Shown here in pieces: positions 11,780 to 23,854 of a stretch of 64,000 bases of DNA (positions are counted from its first letter, which is position 1; each line of letters opens with the position of its first letter). Below the pieces are notes generated by a model. It was not told the origin of the DNA, did no database searches, and saw nothing but the letters and a program-made list of their open reading frames with translations. A program made the position numbers and the translations under genes. Source of the DNA: Progne subis subis (taxonomy: Eukaryota > Chordata > Aves > Passeriformes > Hirundinidae); NCBI GenBank assembly GCA_022316685.1, contig JAKJHU010000385.1, forward strand, positions 124,001 through 188,000, given 5' to 3'.

Positions 11780-12010
11780 AAGGGTGGTGGTTTTAAACTA
11801 AAGGAAGGGAGGTTCACATAAGGGGAGATAAGGAGGAAAGTTTTGAAGATGAGGTTGGTGATGCATCAGGACAGGTTCCCAGGGAGGTGGTCAATGCCCC
11901 ATCCCTGGAAATATTCAAGTCCAGCTGGGACAGGGCTCTGAACAATCTGATCTGGTGAAAGATGTCCCTGCTCATGGCAGGGGTTTGGATGAGATGAGCA
12001 CTGCAGAGCT
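11780..12010 (+). mobile_element. CR1 LINE fragment
   Basis: Resembles the CR1 3' region: CCAGGGAGGTGGTCAATG, CCCCATCCCTGGAAATATTC, GACAGGGCTCTGAACAATCTG, GATGTCCCTGCTCATGGCAG. It breaks off before the terminal ATTCTGTG repeats. Confidence 0.65.
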
Positions 12011-13353
12011 CTTCCCATCCAAAGCATTCCAGGATTGCATGGGGAGAAGGGGCTGCTCACTGGACTCCAGCCACTCCCTTGACTCCTCCTTGTCTCTGCT
12101 GGAGCCCACATGCAGCAGCCAAAGCCAGCCCCTTCTCTGGCCTTTCCCTGCCCTGCCCCAGGGGCTGACAGAGCCAGGCTGGCACAGGTGACCTTTAGGC
12201 TTTGCAGGGCTCAGGCACAGCGGCTGGGACAGAGTCAGGGCTGAGGTCACACTCTGTGGGCTGGGGCAGAGCCCATCCAGAAATGAGCCCTGGAGCAGCA
12301 GCTCTGCAGTGGTGGCCACCAGGCCACCTTGCCAAGGGAGGCTTCTGGCCGTGGCCTGGAAGCAGCTGCTGCTGCCAAGGTGCCTTTGGTGCCTCAGGCT
12401 CTCCCTGGCACAGCTCCCAGCACGGCACTCTGCACTTGTGCCCGAGGCCTTCACTGTGCTGGGGCTGGCCTGGGGCTTTTCCTGCAGTGGGATCTGCCCT
12501 GGTCCTGGCACAGGAAAGGCAGTTCCTGCTGGAGCAGGAGGCTCTGCCTGGAAGGGGCTCAAAAAACTCTAAAAAAGGCCTATTTACTTCAGAATTGCTT
12601 TCTAGAGCATGATATTCTAATAATTGTAATAACTCCTATGCAGTGGAGTAAATAAATCTTTATTTTATTTACTCTGTAGTGAGAATAAATATTTCTGTCC
12701 ATTCCTGATCTGAAGCAATCATAGTTGTATTTATATAAATATATCTGGTATATTCCATTGTTAATCCTGTGGGACAAATTGCATTGCATTTCAATTCCAC
12801 CTGTCCAATCTTTTACACATAAACCTTTGACAAAATGTGGGGATGGGATTGGATCCGGCCACTCCCAGTCTCCTCTCTTAGATGGATTTTTAAAATCTAG
12901 GCATCTTTGAGGTGTTTGGGGATCCATGGTGGCTTTTGGGTGTCATTTCTCCACCACATGACTCAGCAGGAATTTCTCCAATGATGAAATAAAGCTTTTG
13001 CCTGAAGCTCCCACTCTGCCCATGGCAGGAATCCCTGTGCATGTCTGGGACATCCCGGCTCTTGGGCAGCCTGGGGACTCCTGGGATGTCACCGTGGAGC
13101 CCCCGTGAGTGCCTGTGACAGATGGGTGCCTTTGCAGCCCAAGGTGCCCTGGGATGTCAGCATGGAATGGCTGTGACTGCCTCTGACCACAGGGCTCTTG
13201 AGCATCCCCAGAAACCCCTGGGAGGTCTCCATGGAGCCCCTGTCTCTGCCTGTGACATTCCAGCTCTGGAACAGCCTGAAGACTCTTGGAAAGTCCCCAT
13301 GGAACCCCTCTGAGGGCCTGTGACAGCTCGGTTCCTTAGCAGGCAAACATCAC
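12011..13353. other. no gene seen
   Basis: GC-rich to 12560, then an AT-rich stretch (12560-12900), then mixed sequence up to the minisatellite. No coding or repeat signature was recognised. Confidence 0.35.
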
Positions 13354-13632
13354 CAGCTCCTGTTGCTATGGTCAGTTTCCATGGCAACCATCACCAGCCC
13401 GTGTTGCTATGGTCAGTTTCCATGGCAACCATCACCAGCCCCTGTTGCTATGGTCAGTTTCCATGACAACCATCACCAGCTCCCTGTTGCTAGGGTCAGT
13501 TTCCATGGCAACCATCACCAGCCCCCTGTTGCTAGGGTCAGTTTCCATGGCAACCATCACCGCCCCTGTTGCTATGGTCAGTTTCCATGACAACCATCAC
13601 AGCCCCTGTTGCTAGGGTCGGTCCCTTGGCAG
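13354..13632. repeat. 41-bp minisatellite of RFX-like half sites, seven units
   Basis: Units start at 13354, 13395, 13436, 13477, 13519, 13561 and 13601 (40-42 bp; the last is degenerate). Each holds GTTGCTATGG (or GTTGCTAGGG), a 7-base spacer TCAGTTT and CCATGGCAAC (or CCATGACAAC), so each unit is an imperfect inverted repeat. The half CCATGGCAAC matches half of the X-box type site bound by RFX factors. Confidence 0.85.
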
Positions 13633-13744
13633 CTCCATGCAGATCCCCTGCCAGGGGCGGTTCCATGGACACCAGCTCAGGCCTGGAGCCAGAGCCCATT
13701 GCCATGGCAACCATTTGCAGTCCCATTCCCAGGGCCATGGGATC

Positions 13745-14090
13745 CCAGCAGCACAGAATTGGCTGAGTTGGGAGGGAGCCATCAGGATCCTCGAGTCCAG
13801 CTCCTGGCCCTGCACAGGACACCCCAACAATCCCAGCCTGGGCCTGGCAGCGGTGTCCAAACGCTGCTGCAGCTCCCAGAGCCCTGGAGCTGTGACCCTT
13901 CCCTGGGAGCCTGTTCAGTGCCCCAGCAGCCTCTGGGGGAAAAACCTTTTCCTGACATCCAACCTAAACCTGCCCCGACTCAGCTCCAGCCCTTCCCTCC
14001 AGTGCTGTCCCTGGGCACCAGAGTGAAGAGGTTCCCACAGCCCCCAGCCAGGGACCCGCTCCCAAGGCTGCTGCCAGGGCAGCCAGGGCT
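13745..14090 (-). mobile_element. CR1 LINE fragment
   Basis: In reverse orientation, CR1 landmarks are seen: GAATTGGCTGAGTTGGGAGG at the 3' end, then AGTCCAGCTCCTGGCCCTGC, GGGAGCCTGTTCAGTGCCCC and TCCTGACATCCAACCTAAAC. The terminal repeat of ATTCTGTG type is nearly absent. Confidence 0.75.
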
Positions 14091-14639
14091 GGGACCAGCT
14101 GGGATGCTCGGTTTCCATGGGCTTTGATTTAGGAATGGGATTCCCAAATTTTGTGTTCCTGCTAAAACCGAGCTGTCCCTCACTGGCCTCCAGCCTCCCA
14201 TGCAAATTACAAAATGGAAAGATTCCGGGGTGGAATAAGGACAATTTACTGGTAATAGCAACAAGATAAGGAAAATCTAGGAACAGAAGGGATAAGAGAA
14301 ATGATATACAGGGACAACTACAGCAGCACTGACTGGCACTTCCCAGCCACGTATTTCCTCCTGCTGGGAAAGGACACTTTTGTCCTAGGGGAAGAGAGAG
14401 AGTCCCTTTCCTGTCCCTGGCAGTGACCTGAAATGGGATCAAATACAATGTCAGGACCACGGCCAGGACCACCTCACATCATTGCCAGGGGCAGAGAAAG
14501 GGACAGGTGACTCCTCAGCTTAGGTCACAGGAAATGTGAGTCACAAGGACTCTTCCCAAAGTGTATCCTCTGATGAGGGATGAAGTTGGAGACTCACACA
14601 AAACACTGCCTGCACTCGGGGTACACGCCGGGGTTTCCC
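14091..14639. other. no gene seen; 3' flank of the zinc-finger gene
   Basis: Mixed sequence downstream (minus sense) of the zinc-finger stop at 14640. It probably includes the 3' untranslated region, but no clear AATAAA on the minus strand was fixed. Confidence 0.35.
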
Positions 14640-15801
<1,162 letters not shown>

Positions 15802-16383
15802 CCAGCCAAGGTTTGGGAATGGGAAATCCTGGTTTTGGGCAAAAACAAGGGATGAGTATGTTGAGTTTGAATGTCCCTCTGCTCAAGTCCATCTCTACAA
15901 GTCACCAGACATCTGGAGTCCCTAATAGTCTATCAAACACCAAGAGCAGCCCTGAAAATTCCTTTCTGGAGTTTCCTGTCTCTGGTCTCCCTGCCCTCCC
16001 CAGGCTGCTGAGAATCCCAGGAATCCAAACAGCTCCCTCCTTTTCCATTTTCTCTTTAGGAATGCTGGGTGTTTTGGGGGCCCTGGGTCCCTTCTCCCCT
16101 TATTCTCTGCTTTGGGGTGCAGGGGCTCCAAGGAGTCCCCCCTGCCCCTCTCCAAGCTGCTGAGGGTCCTGCAAATTGCAGCGCTCCCCAGCATCTGGGG
16201 TCCAGGGGGACACAGGGCTCTGCTCCTCCAGGCTGCCTCTGCCAGCAGCCACCACTGGGATCCCCTAATGTCCCCACAAGGGCCATTTTCCACCCAGCTT
16301 TGGAGTTCTTACTTTTCCAAACATTCCCAACCAAAAGAAACCCAACCCAGGGAACACTCAGGATATCTGAGCCGAGCTCCCCC
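15802..16383. other. no gene seen; upstream of the zinc-finger exon
   Basis: Minus-sense 5' flank of the zinc-finger gene, which probably holds earlier untranslated exons or the promoter. No splice site or promoter element could be fixed. Overlapping GC-rich frames were not accepted. Confidence 0.35.
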
Positions 16384-17131
16384 TGTCTTGGGCTGGTAAG
16401 ACAGGGGTCTGCTATGGAAGGCAGGAGCCTCCCTTGAAATGGAAAATACAAACTCCCTCTCTTTGACTTATAATATTGAAATTAATGGTCTCTCAAGCAA
16501 AGATATGGCAATAGGAATATCAGTTCTTCAGTAGGAAAATTAAACTAAAAATGCAGTAGTAAAAAAAGACACCACCAACAAAGCCCAAAAAATAAGACTC
16601 AGAATCCAACCTGACACCCAGGTAGTCAGGGTGTTGCTTGCAGTACAATCAAATTGTGGCTGCAGTCCTCCTGGAGTGACAGAAGTGGTTTTGTTGAAGC
16701 AATGATCTTGTAGAAGGTTGTAGTTTTCCTCTGAAGGTCCACTGGTGTTGCAGATGGGTCTGGTCTTCCTCTGGGAATCCAGTGGAAACCAGGCTGCTTC
16801 TGGTGACTTATATCTCAGCTCATATCCAGGTAGGAATGCTTGGCTCCTCCCTCTGGGTGAAGCATCTCACAATGGGATGATGTAATTTTATCAGTCATGC
16901 AGTGAGACTCAATGGCCCATTAACAGAAGATATCTCCCTGGAGGGAGGATGGGTCATGGAAGAGATCAAGAACACTGCCCCATTTGATGTTTACACAGCT
17001 GTGCCATTAAGAGAAGATCCCTCTCAGAGATATGAGGAATGGGTCATGGAAGAGATAAACAACCTGCCGACCTGGTTTTAGCAGATGGTAATAGAATACA
17101 TTTTTTTGGTTACATCTTGCTTTGCAAGACA
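16384..17131 (-). repeat. solo LTR-like element with perfect 7-bp terminal inverted repeats
   Basis: Starts TGTCTTG and ends CAAGACA. In minus sense it has a GAGATATAAGTC TATA-like box near 16810 in the first half. It resembles the abundant passerine LTRs that carry the AAGGCAGGAGCCTCCCTTGA segment seen here near 16420. No target duplication was found (TCCCC on one side, GGGCT on the other), so one edge may be rearranged. It abuts the inverted-duplication arm exactly. Confidence 0.6.
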
Positions 17132-17843
17132 GGGCTTGAGGCTCCTTGCCCAGGCTCTGTCCAGAACACGCCCAGGCCAATGCTCAGCAGAGAAAAGCCC
17201 CGTGAGCAGCCCCAGGGCTGGCCGTGGGCAGGCTGGGGGCAAACAGCATGGCTGGGGCTCTGCAAGGTCCCTGGGGGAGATGGGAAGGAGCAGCAGAGCA
17301 GGGGCTGATCCATCCCCACTGCGCTGGACACCCCAGGGCAGCGTCCCACAGTGTCCTCATGCACCTGCCAACAACAATCCCCCCTCTGCAGCCCTGGCCT
17401 CTCCCCCAGCTCACACAGGTGCCACATCCTTGCAGGCACAGACACGGCAGCACTGGGTCAGGAGCCCCTGTGTGCACTGCCCAGAGCAGGCGTGAGCACC
17501 CCCATGGTGTTGGTGTGGGGAGATGAACCTGAGTGAGCACAAATGCCATCAGCCCCTGGGGCCAGGAAGGGCTGAGGGACAGCAGGGAAACCACTCAGGT
17601 TTGTGGTGGCCTCTGAAGTCATCCAGAAAGTTTGTTCCCATGAGCTGTGAGTTTCCTGTGCCACTGCAGATGTTGTTGCTCAGATCCAAGGCTGCCTGGC
17701 AGCAACCCCCAAACTGCCCTCAGCATTTCCTTTGCTTCACCTTGGCTTTCTTTACTCTTCCTGCTACAGATTTCTTCTTCTTGCCCACCCCTGTTCCCTC
17801 CCCTGCAAATGGCCCATCTCTACTGGTCCTTTGATCTCTGGCC

Positions 17844-18478
17844 TGTCCTAGGGTGACTGTGTATCCCCCAATTGTCTACTGAGTGCAAAGGGGAGGGCAA
17901 GCGGTGTTTGTTTTTCCCCAGGAAAACTCTGCTCATCGGAGTGACCTTGAAGCGGGGGAGATGGAACACGGCAAGACGAAAGAAGCTCTGTTGTTTTTTT
18001 CCCCGGACGTTAGTTAGTTTAGTGTTAGCGTAGTTAGACACCGTAGAATAGCTGAAGCTTTTTGCCTTTTTTTTTTTCTTTTTCTTTTTTCCTCCTTCCT
18101 TTTTTCTTTTTTTTGCCCTCTCTTTGGAACTGTTCCAACCTCTCCAGACTAAGGACCTGGGGAAGCACCGGGGGCCTCCACAGGGGACCCACCCCACCAA
18201 GACCAGCCCTGATCATCTCCTTTTCTCCCAACGTCAGGGGAGACGGAGCAGTGGAGCAGAGTGACGATCTTCAAGAGGAGACTTTCTTTAAGTCTGTTAT
18301 CCCTCCGTAAGCGGCACGAAGCTCTCGTCATCGGGTATTGTGCTGGGAGTGCTTTGCCTGTTTAATAAACAGGTTTTTTCCACTTCTCTCTGAGGAAATG
18401 TTTTCCCGAATCGGTTGGGGGAGGGGAAGGGGAGCCCCGCAGGAGGATTTCTCCCAAAATCTGCCTGAAACCACCACA
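17844..18478 (+). mobile_element. solo LTR with 5-bp target duplication
   Basis: Begins TGTCCTAGGG and ends ACCACCACA. The direct repeat TGGCC flanks it at 17839-17843 and 18479-18483. An AATAAA lies at 18364-18369, and a pyrimidine-rich tract at 18060-18120. Length is 635 bp. A 5-bp duplication fits an ERVL- or ERV1-type element, left by LTR-LTR recombination. Confidence 0.85.
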
Positions 18479-18814
18479 TGGCCCCACTCTCCGTTTCAGT
18501 TCCTGAGTTGGCACCATGGGAACATCCATTGAGGAGCAGGATCATCCTCCAAGTGCTTCAGGAATTGTCTGCAGGCTCCTGCCGTGCCTCGTGCTGCTCC
18601 CTTACCAGAGGCACCACAGGCCAGGGGGGCACATCTGGGCTGCTGTGTCTGGCTCTGGGGCTCCCTGTTCTGGGCAAGGAGGAGGAGCTGCAGAGGCTCT
18701 GCAGGACTGACAGGATGGGCTTTGGGGCTGTGAGGAGAAGCTGAGGGACCTGGGCTGCTGGAGCTTCTGAAGAGGAGCCCCAGGGCTCATCCTGCAACTG
18801 CTGCAAGGGTGGTT

Positions 18815-19420
18815 TCAGAGAATCACAGAATCAGCAAGGTTGGAAAAGACCTTGGGCATCATCACGTTCAAGCTGTGCCCTGACACTACCTTGTCTCCCC
18901 TGAGCCTCCTCTTCTTCAGGATAAACAACCCCAGCTCCCTCAGCTGCTTCTCACAGGATTTGTGTTCCAGACCTGTCACCAGCTTTGTCACCCTTCTCAG
19001 GACACGCTCCAGCCCCTCCATGTCCTTCCTAAATTGGGAGCCCAGAACTGAACACAGCACTTGAGGTGTTGCCCCAACCAGTGCTGAGCACATGGGAAGA
19101 ATCACTGCCCTGCTCCTGCTGGCCACACTGTTCCTGATCCAGGCCAGGTGCCATTGGCCTTCTTGGCCACCTGGGCACACTGCTGGCTCATGTCCAGCCT
19201 GCTGTCCATCTGTCCCTGCATGTCCCTTTCTGCCTGGCTGCTGTCCAGCCACTCTGTGCCCAGCCTGTAGCGCTGCAGGGGCAGTTGTGGGCAAAGTGCA
19301 GGACCTGGCACTTGGACTTGTTAAACCTCATATTGTTGGATTTGGCCCCTGGATCCAGCCTGTCCAGGTCCCTGTGCAGAGCCCTCCTACCCTCCAGCAG
19401 AACAGCACCCTTGCCCAATT
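18815..19420 (-). mobile_element. CR1 LINE 3' fragment
   Basis: Plus strand starts GAATCACAGAATCAGCAAGG (the CR1 tail in reverse). It continues through AGCTCCCTCAGCTGCTTCTC, CACGCTCCAGCCCCTCCATG, TGAACACAGCACTTGAGGTG and GGCCACCTGGGCACACTGCT, then TTGTTAAACCTCATATTGTT near the 5' end. This is a long, well-preserved piece. Confidence 0.9.
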
Positions 19421-19424
19421 GGTG

Positions 19425-19890
19425 TCAACTTGGGTCCATCAGGCCCTACAGTGTCACAAAGGTCTCCATGGTTTCATGAGGCCTCTCAGTGTCACAATGC
19501 CCCTTTCGTTGCATGGGACTCCTTGGTGTCACAAAGTCCCTTGGATCCCTGGGACCTGCATTATCACAATGCTGATTTGGTCCCCCCAAGGCCCTGGAGC
19601 GTCACAATGGATCCTTGGTTCCATGAGGTCTGGCAGTGCAGCAATGATCTCCTTGGTTCAACAATGTCACAGTGGCCTCTTGGTCCCAAGGGGCACCATG
19701 GTGCCAAACATTTCTGTCATTCCAAGAGTCCCTGAGGAACCACCCTCACTATTTGGTTCCATGGGGCCCTGAAGTTTCACAATGGCCCGATCATAACATA
19801 AGGTCCTGCTCTGTCGCAATGCTCTGCATGGTTCCACAAGGCCCTGCAGTGTCACAGTGGCCTCTTGGTTCCATCAGGGCTCAGAGGAAC
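19425..19890. repeat. diverged minisatellite (TGGTTCCATGAGGCCCTGCAG-like units)
   Basis: About ten imperfect units of roughly 44-50 bp, each combining a GTTCCATGAGGCCCT-like part and a GTGTCACAATGGCC-like part. Good copies lie near 19830-19880 and 19470-19500. It separates the CR1 from the first gene-array unit. Confidence 0.65.
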
Positions 19891-20471
19891 ACCATGAATT
19901 CTTTGGCCCTGGGCCTGGAGCAGGAGCAGCTCTTGAGGGCCCCAAGGCCGCGGCTGTTGTGCTGGCCTGGGCAGATGGGATGGCAGCAGGGGCTGCAGAG
20001 CTCTCAGCACCTCAGGGAGAGGGGAGCAGGGCACACAGGGAGCCTCCTTTTCCCCTTGGCCCAGCACCTTGCCCATGGCTGGGGCTGAGTCCTGTCTGAG
20101 CTGCAGCTGCTGCTGTGCCCTTCCGAGGGGCTGAGGCCGTGGGGCCCCTGCCCAGAGCAGCCTGCCCTGAGCAGAGCTGTGGGGCCAGAGCCGGCTGGGC
20201 TGTGCTGGGGAGAGGCCCTTGGTGCTGCCGAGAGCTCAGGGCAGCTGGCAGAGCTTGGAGGGAGCTGGGCTGGGCTGAGAGAGCCTGCCACAGAAACCAT
20301 CAGTGTCCATCTCAGCATGTGTGAGCGTGCAGGGGCAGGACTCAGCCCAGGCCTTGTGGGGCAGGGCCAGTGCCTGTGGAAGGCATTGAAAATGGGCAAG
20401 TGGCCCAGAGAGGAGGCTGCTCTGTGCCCTTGGTGGCATGGACAGAGCAGGAACACGGCCCAGGACATTTG
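19891..20471. other. no gene seen; edge of the gene array
   Basis: GC-rich sequence without a counterpart in the other units. Homology with the other copies ends near 20690. Overlapping open frames on both strands are not convincing. Confidence 0.35.
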
Positions 20472-21194
20472 TCAGCGCCAGCCTCTGTGCCCAGCCATTG
20501 CCAGCCCTGGCTGCTCGGCCCAGGTTTGCAGGGCAGTTTGGCTGTGGCCCAGCTCCATCCTCCTGCGGGGCTCAGGGCCTGTTCCAGGCCGTGGCCAGCC
20601 ATGCCCGGCCTCTCTGCTGGTCCAGAGCCCGGCAGAGCCCGGGGCAGGGCTGTCTGTGCAGCCCCACAGGTGCCTGCAAGGGCTGGAAGCTGTACCAGGA
20701 ATGGCCCCTCTGGCTGGGAGGAGCCTGCCAGAGGCAGAGAAGTGCCCGGAGCAGTGGGACGAGGCACAGCAGGGCAGGTGGCCTCGCTTGCCCAGCTGCT
20801 GCAGGTGCGCCCACAGCGCCCGCCACATGGCAGGATGAAGCGGAGCCCATGTCCCACGGTGAGCCCGGAGCAGTAGCATCAGCCCCAGCAGCTCCTTGGC
20901 CACGCTGACGCAGGGGCCGCAGCTACTGGGTCCTTTGGGGCAAGTCGCGGTAGCATCGGGACGCTTCCGAGGGCTTGTGCCAGGCCCGGAGGCCCTGGCA
21001 GCCACAGGGGCTCCTGGGCTCCTGCCTGGGCCCCTGGCCCGGCCCCCGAGCTGCTTGCGCGGCCTCCGAGTCCCAGCCTGCCGGCCCTGCTGTGCCCGGT
21101 GGCCAATGACCCAGCGGACAACCACCGTGGCCAGCAGCAGGGCAAATGCAGCCAGCAGGACGCTGACGTCGCTCACGGCTCCGACACGTGCCAT
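20472..21194 (-). CDS. array gene copy m1: MARV-type membrane-anchored basic protein, variant C-terminus
   Basis: Unrecognised protein of 240 residues, starting MARVGAVSDVSVLL. Residues about 10-31 form a hydrophobic segment (VSVLLAAFALLLATVVVRWVIG), probably a signal anchor. An Arg/Pro/Gly-rich stretch and a Cys pair (SSCGPC) follow. A segment with the look of an amphipathic helix (AKELLGLMLLLRAHRGTW) comes next, then QQLGKRGHLPCC. After about residue 180 it departs from all other copies, because homology stops near 20690. The start was chosen because it lies 35 bp downstream of the TATATAAG box and is shared by all seven copies. It is transcribed away from the array, into the CR1 side. No function can be assigned. 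Confidence 0.5.
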   Translation of the reverse strand: MARVGAVSDVSVLLAAFALLLATVVVRWVIGHRAQQGRQAGTRRPRKQLGGRARGPGRSPGAPVAARASGPGTSPRKRPDATATCPKGPSSCGPCVSVAKELLGLMLLLRAHRGTWAPLHPAMWRALWAHLQQLGKRGHLPCCASSHCSGHFSASGRLLPARGAIPGTASSPCRHLWGCTDSPAPGSAGLWTSREAGHGWPRPGTGPEPRRRMELGHSQTALQTWAEQPGLAMAGHRGWR

Positions 21195-21228
21195 TGCCAC
21201 TGCACTGGCGGCTGTGGGGCCGGCCCGC

Positions 21229-21329
21229 CTTATATAGGGATGGCCCGGTGACCTCACAATGCTGGGGCCGCCACGCGGCGTGACATCACAGCCCAGCCTC
21301 AAACTGCTGTCACGCCATTTGTGACCTCA
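21229..21329 (-). promoter_or_regulatory. promoter of m1: TATATAAG plus three TGAnGTCA sites
   Basis: In minus sense: TGAGGTCA, TGATGTCA, TGAGGTCA, then TATATAAG at 21236-21229. GGCGTGACA and TGTCACGCC arms lie between the first two. The same layout is described for the copy at 32122-32222. Confidence 0.7.
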
Positions 21330-23849
21330 CAGCACCACCTGCCTCAGGGCCAGCAAGACCCACTCAGGCAGCAGGGCGCTGATGGCCAGGAAAGGCCTGC
21401 CACTGAAAATGGGAGCCCAGGCCGTGGCAGCCAAGCTCTCCCAGGAGTCCGGGCCACATCAGGAAGAGGTCAGGAGCCACCAATGCCCAGCCCATGGCTC
21501 CCCCAAGGCTGTGGAACTGCTGGCTGGGAACAGCCTCTGCCCTGTGCCGGAGAAGATCCTGCAGACACAAAGGTGGCTGCAGTTCCCCATGCCCAGGCAG
21601 CTCTCCCCACCTGCCTGACAGCTCCAGCCCCTTAGCCTATCACTACAATTGCTGTCACAGAATGCCTCTGCAGGTCCTTGGGAGCTCCTGGCAAACACTG
21701 CAAGGCACTGGGAGGCCTCCCCACAACCTTCTCTTCTCCAGCCTGAGCAGCTCCAACTCTCTCTCAAGCTGTCTCCACAGGAGAGCTGCTCACCTTCGAA
21801 ACCCGCTGGCCTCCTCTGCACTTGCTGCAACACTTGCATGGCCTGATGTGCTGGCCAAACCAGGAGTGGAATCCCTGCTCCAGGTCTGGCCCTGCCTGAG
21901 CAGCTTCATTCCACAGGCTCAGGCTACGTGTCCTGCTGCTCAGTCCCAGCTGCTGTAAGTGGGCAGGATTAGTGCTGCCGCTGGATCACCAGAGTGATGG
22001 CCATGGCTTGCATGGGCCCAACACCATCCCTTGGGCATCTCTGCCGACGGAAATCCCAGCCCTGCCTGGGCCACCTGCAGTCTGGCAAGAGGCTGCCCGT
22101 GCCAGCCTCTGCTGTTGCCAGGCAGGGGCAGCAGCCGGCCGTGCTAGCGCTGCTTCCAGCCTGCTGCGAGTCACACAGCGGGAGAGGGACAGCTTGGCTC
22201 CGGGCACTGGCCACTCCCAACCCATTGCTGCAAGGCAGCGATGAAAGCGCACGCACCCTGGCAAGCAGCTCCGGCAGCTGTGCTGTCCTTCCCCTCGAGG
22301 AAAAGAGGGACAGCGTGCCCTCAGATCCCCTGGCTCTCATGGCAGCAGCTCACACAGCTGCCCACGCAGCAACAGGCACACCTTCTCCGGACACATAAGG
22401 AGCTCTGCGTGTCTTTGTTCCCCATTGTTCCCTCTGAGGCACTGGCAAAAGGCCAGCACACACCTTCAGCCCCCACTCCTCATGTGCAACAAGTTCTTCT
22501 TCTCTCTTTGGCCATTCTGCTGTCCTCAGCTGTTGCTTTCAAGTGCCCCACTCGCAGCGTCCTGCGTCCCTTCACTCTGCCCGCTCTTCCCACACAGCCT
22601 AGCCCTTCAGTGGAGGCCTGCCTTGTGCCCCCTCTGCCCCCCAAAATATACTCTGCATCCCACCGTGCCGGCAAGGCAGCCGCCGTAGCCTTTCATGGCA
22701 GTGGGGGGTCACAGCCCCAGCACCCCTGCACGAGCCCCAGAGCTGCCACTGGCTGCCTCCAGGTGAGCCTGAGGACACTCTGCAGTGGGCAGCATCAGCT
22801 CCTGAGCCTGCACTTGCCTGCCCTTGAGCCTCCCCTGGGCAAAGGGGAAATCGGGCAGGGACGGGACTGCAGGGAGTGGCCATGGCCTACCTCTTGGGCA
22901 ATCCACAGCCAGGACCAGGCAGCCCCTGCCTGCAGCATGGCACAGGCACGGCCACACAGGCTGGGCCCTGTGGCCACCCAAGTCATTTCCTCCCCATCAA
23001 CTGCTGCCAGGCACCAGGCTGCTGTGAAGCGCTGGACAGGCTGCTCTTGCAGCGGGGCTGCCCTGGCCACGTGCAAAGTCACAGTTGCACGTGCTTGCCC
23101 CATCCCTGCTTGTGCTGGTTCTTTTGAGAGACCCAGATGACTGTCGATGGCAAAAGGCACCACGCTTGCCCTCTGTCCTGGGGCATATCATGTCTTTATT
23201 CTGGGCTCCTGCCCTGCCGGCCGCAGCTCTTCTTTAGCTCCTTCCCCGTCCCCGCCGGTGCCCGAGAGACAGAGCTGCCGGCAGTCACAGGGCTTTTTCC
23301 CAGAGCGGGAAAAGGGCCTAGAGGCAGGTCCAAGCCACTCCCCGATCAGGGAGAAGGTGGGAGATGAACAGAGTTGGGTTCCATTCCACCCTGGGGAGTG
23401 GGCGCAGCAAAGCAGGGACAAACAAGGTGCTCCATTTTCCAAGGGGAACAGGGAAGAAAACATCACAAACACCAAGATCAAAAGGAAACACAGTATCAAC
23501 CATATGAACACACTCTAACACTTGCTCCCACAAGGATGGGCAGCAGAGTGTTTGGAGAAGCAGAGCGGAGCCGTAATTGTGTCTCTACAAAGCCTCCAAG
23601 CACTGGTATATGGGTCAGCCCTGCAGGCATCTCTCTCAGAAGGATGTCTGTGGAAATGGCAAAAACACGGGTGAGAGTTGCACGTGATACTTGCTCAGCC
23701 TCAGAGGACAAACAGGAGTTTAAACCGAGTCGTTGGGAATGGCCCAGCATCCCCAGCCCGTAGTCAAGCCCTGCAATGAGCCAGTTCCTGGGAAGAAAAG
23801 AGCCCTCTCCCAGCAGGATCACTGCCACAGCTCTTTGGAGGAATGCTAA
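21330..23849 (-). repeat. intergenic part of array unit between m2 and m1
   Basis: Sequence shared with the spacers at 33504-36056 and the others, here in reverse orientation. It holds a CR1-like relic near 21660-21850. An open frame of about 299 codons at 22241-23140 is opposite in sense to the genes. On the minus strand there is a short hydrophobic frame starting MFIWLILCFLLILVFVMFSS near 23511. None is accepted as a gene. Confidence 0.8.
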
Positions 23850-23854
23850 TTTAT

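Larger units (their letters stand above)
17132..19420 (-). repeat. right arm of the inverted segmental duplication
   Basis: Reverse complement of 4204-5110. The homologous parts are 17132-17650 and about 18690-19300. The middle (17650-18690) is absent from the left arm and holds the solo LTR at 17844-18478 plus about 400 bp of other sequence. The CR1 at the outer end is the same insertion as in the left arm, but longer. Confidence 0.78.

Noticed and set aside
18060..18125. Pyrimidine tract as a splice acceptor
   Set aside because: It lies inside the solo LTR at 17844-18478 and has no exon after it.
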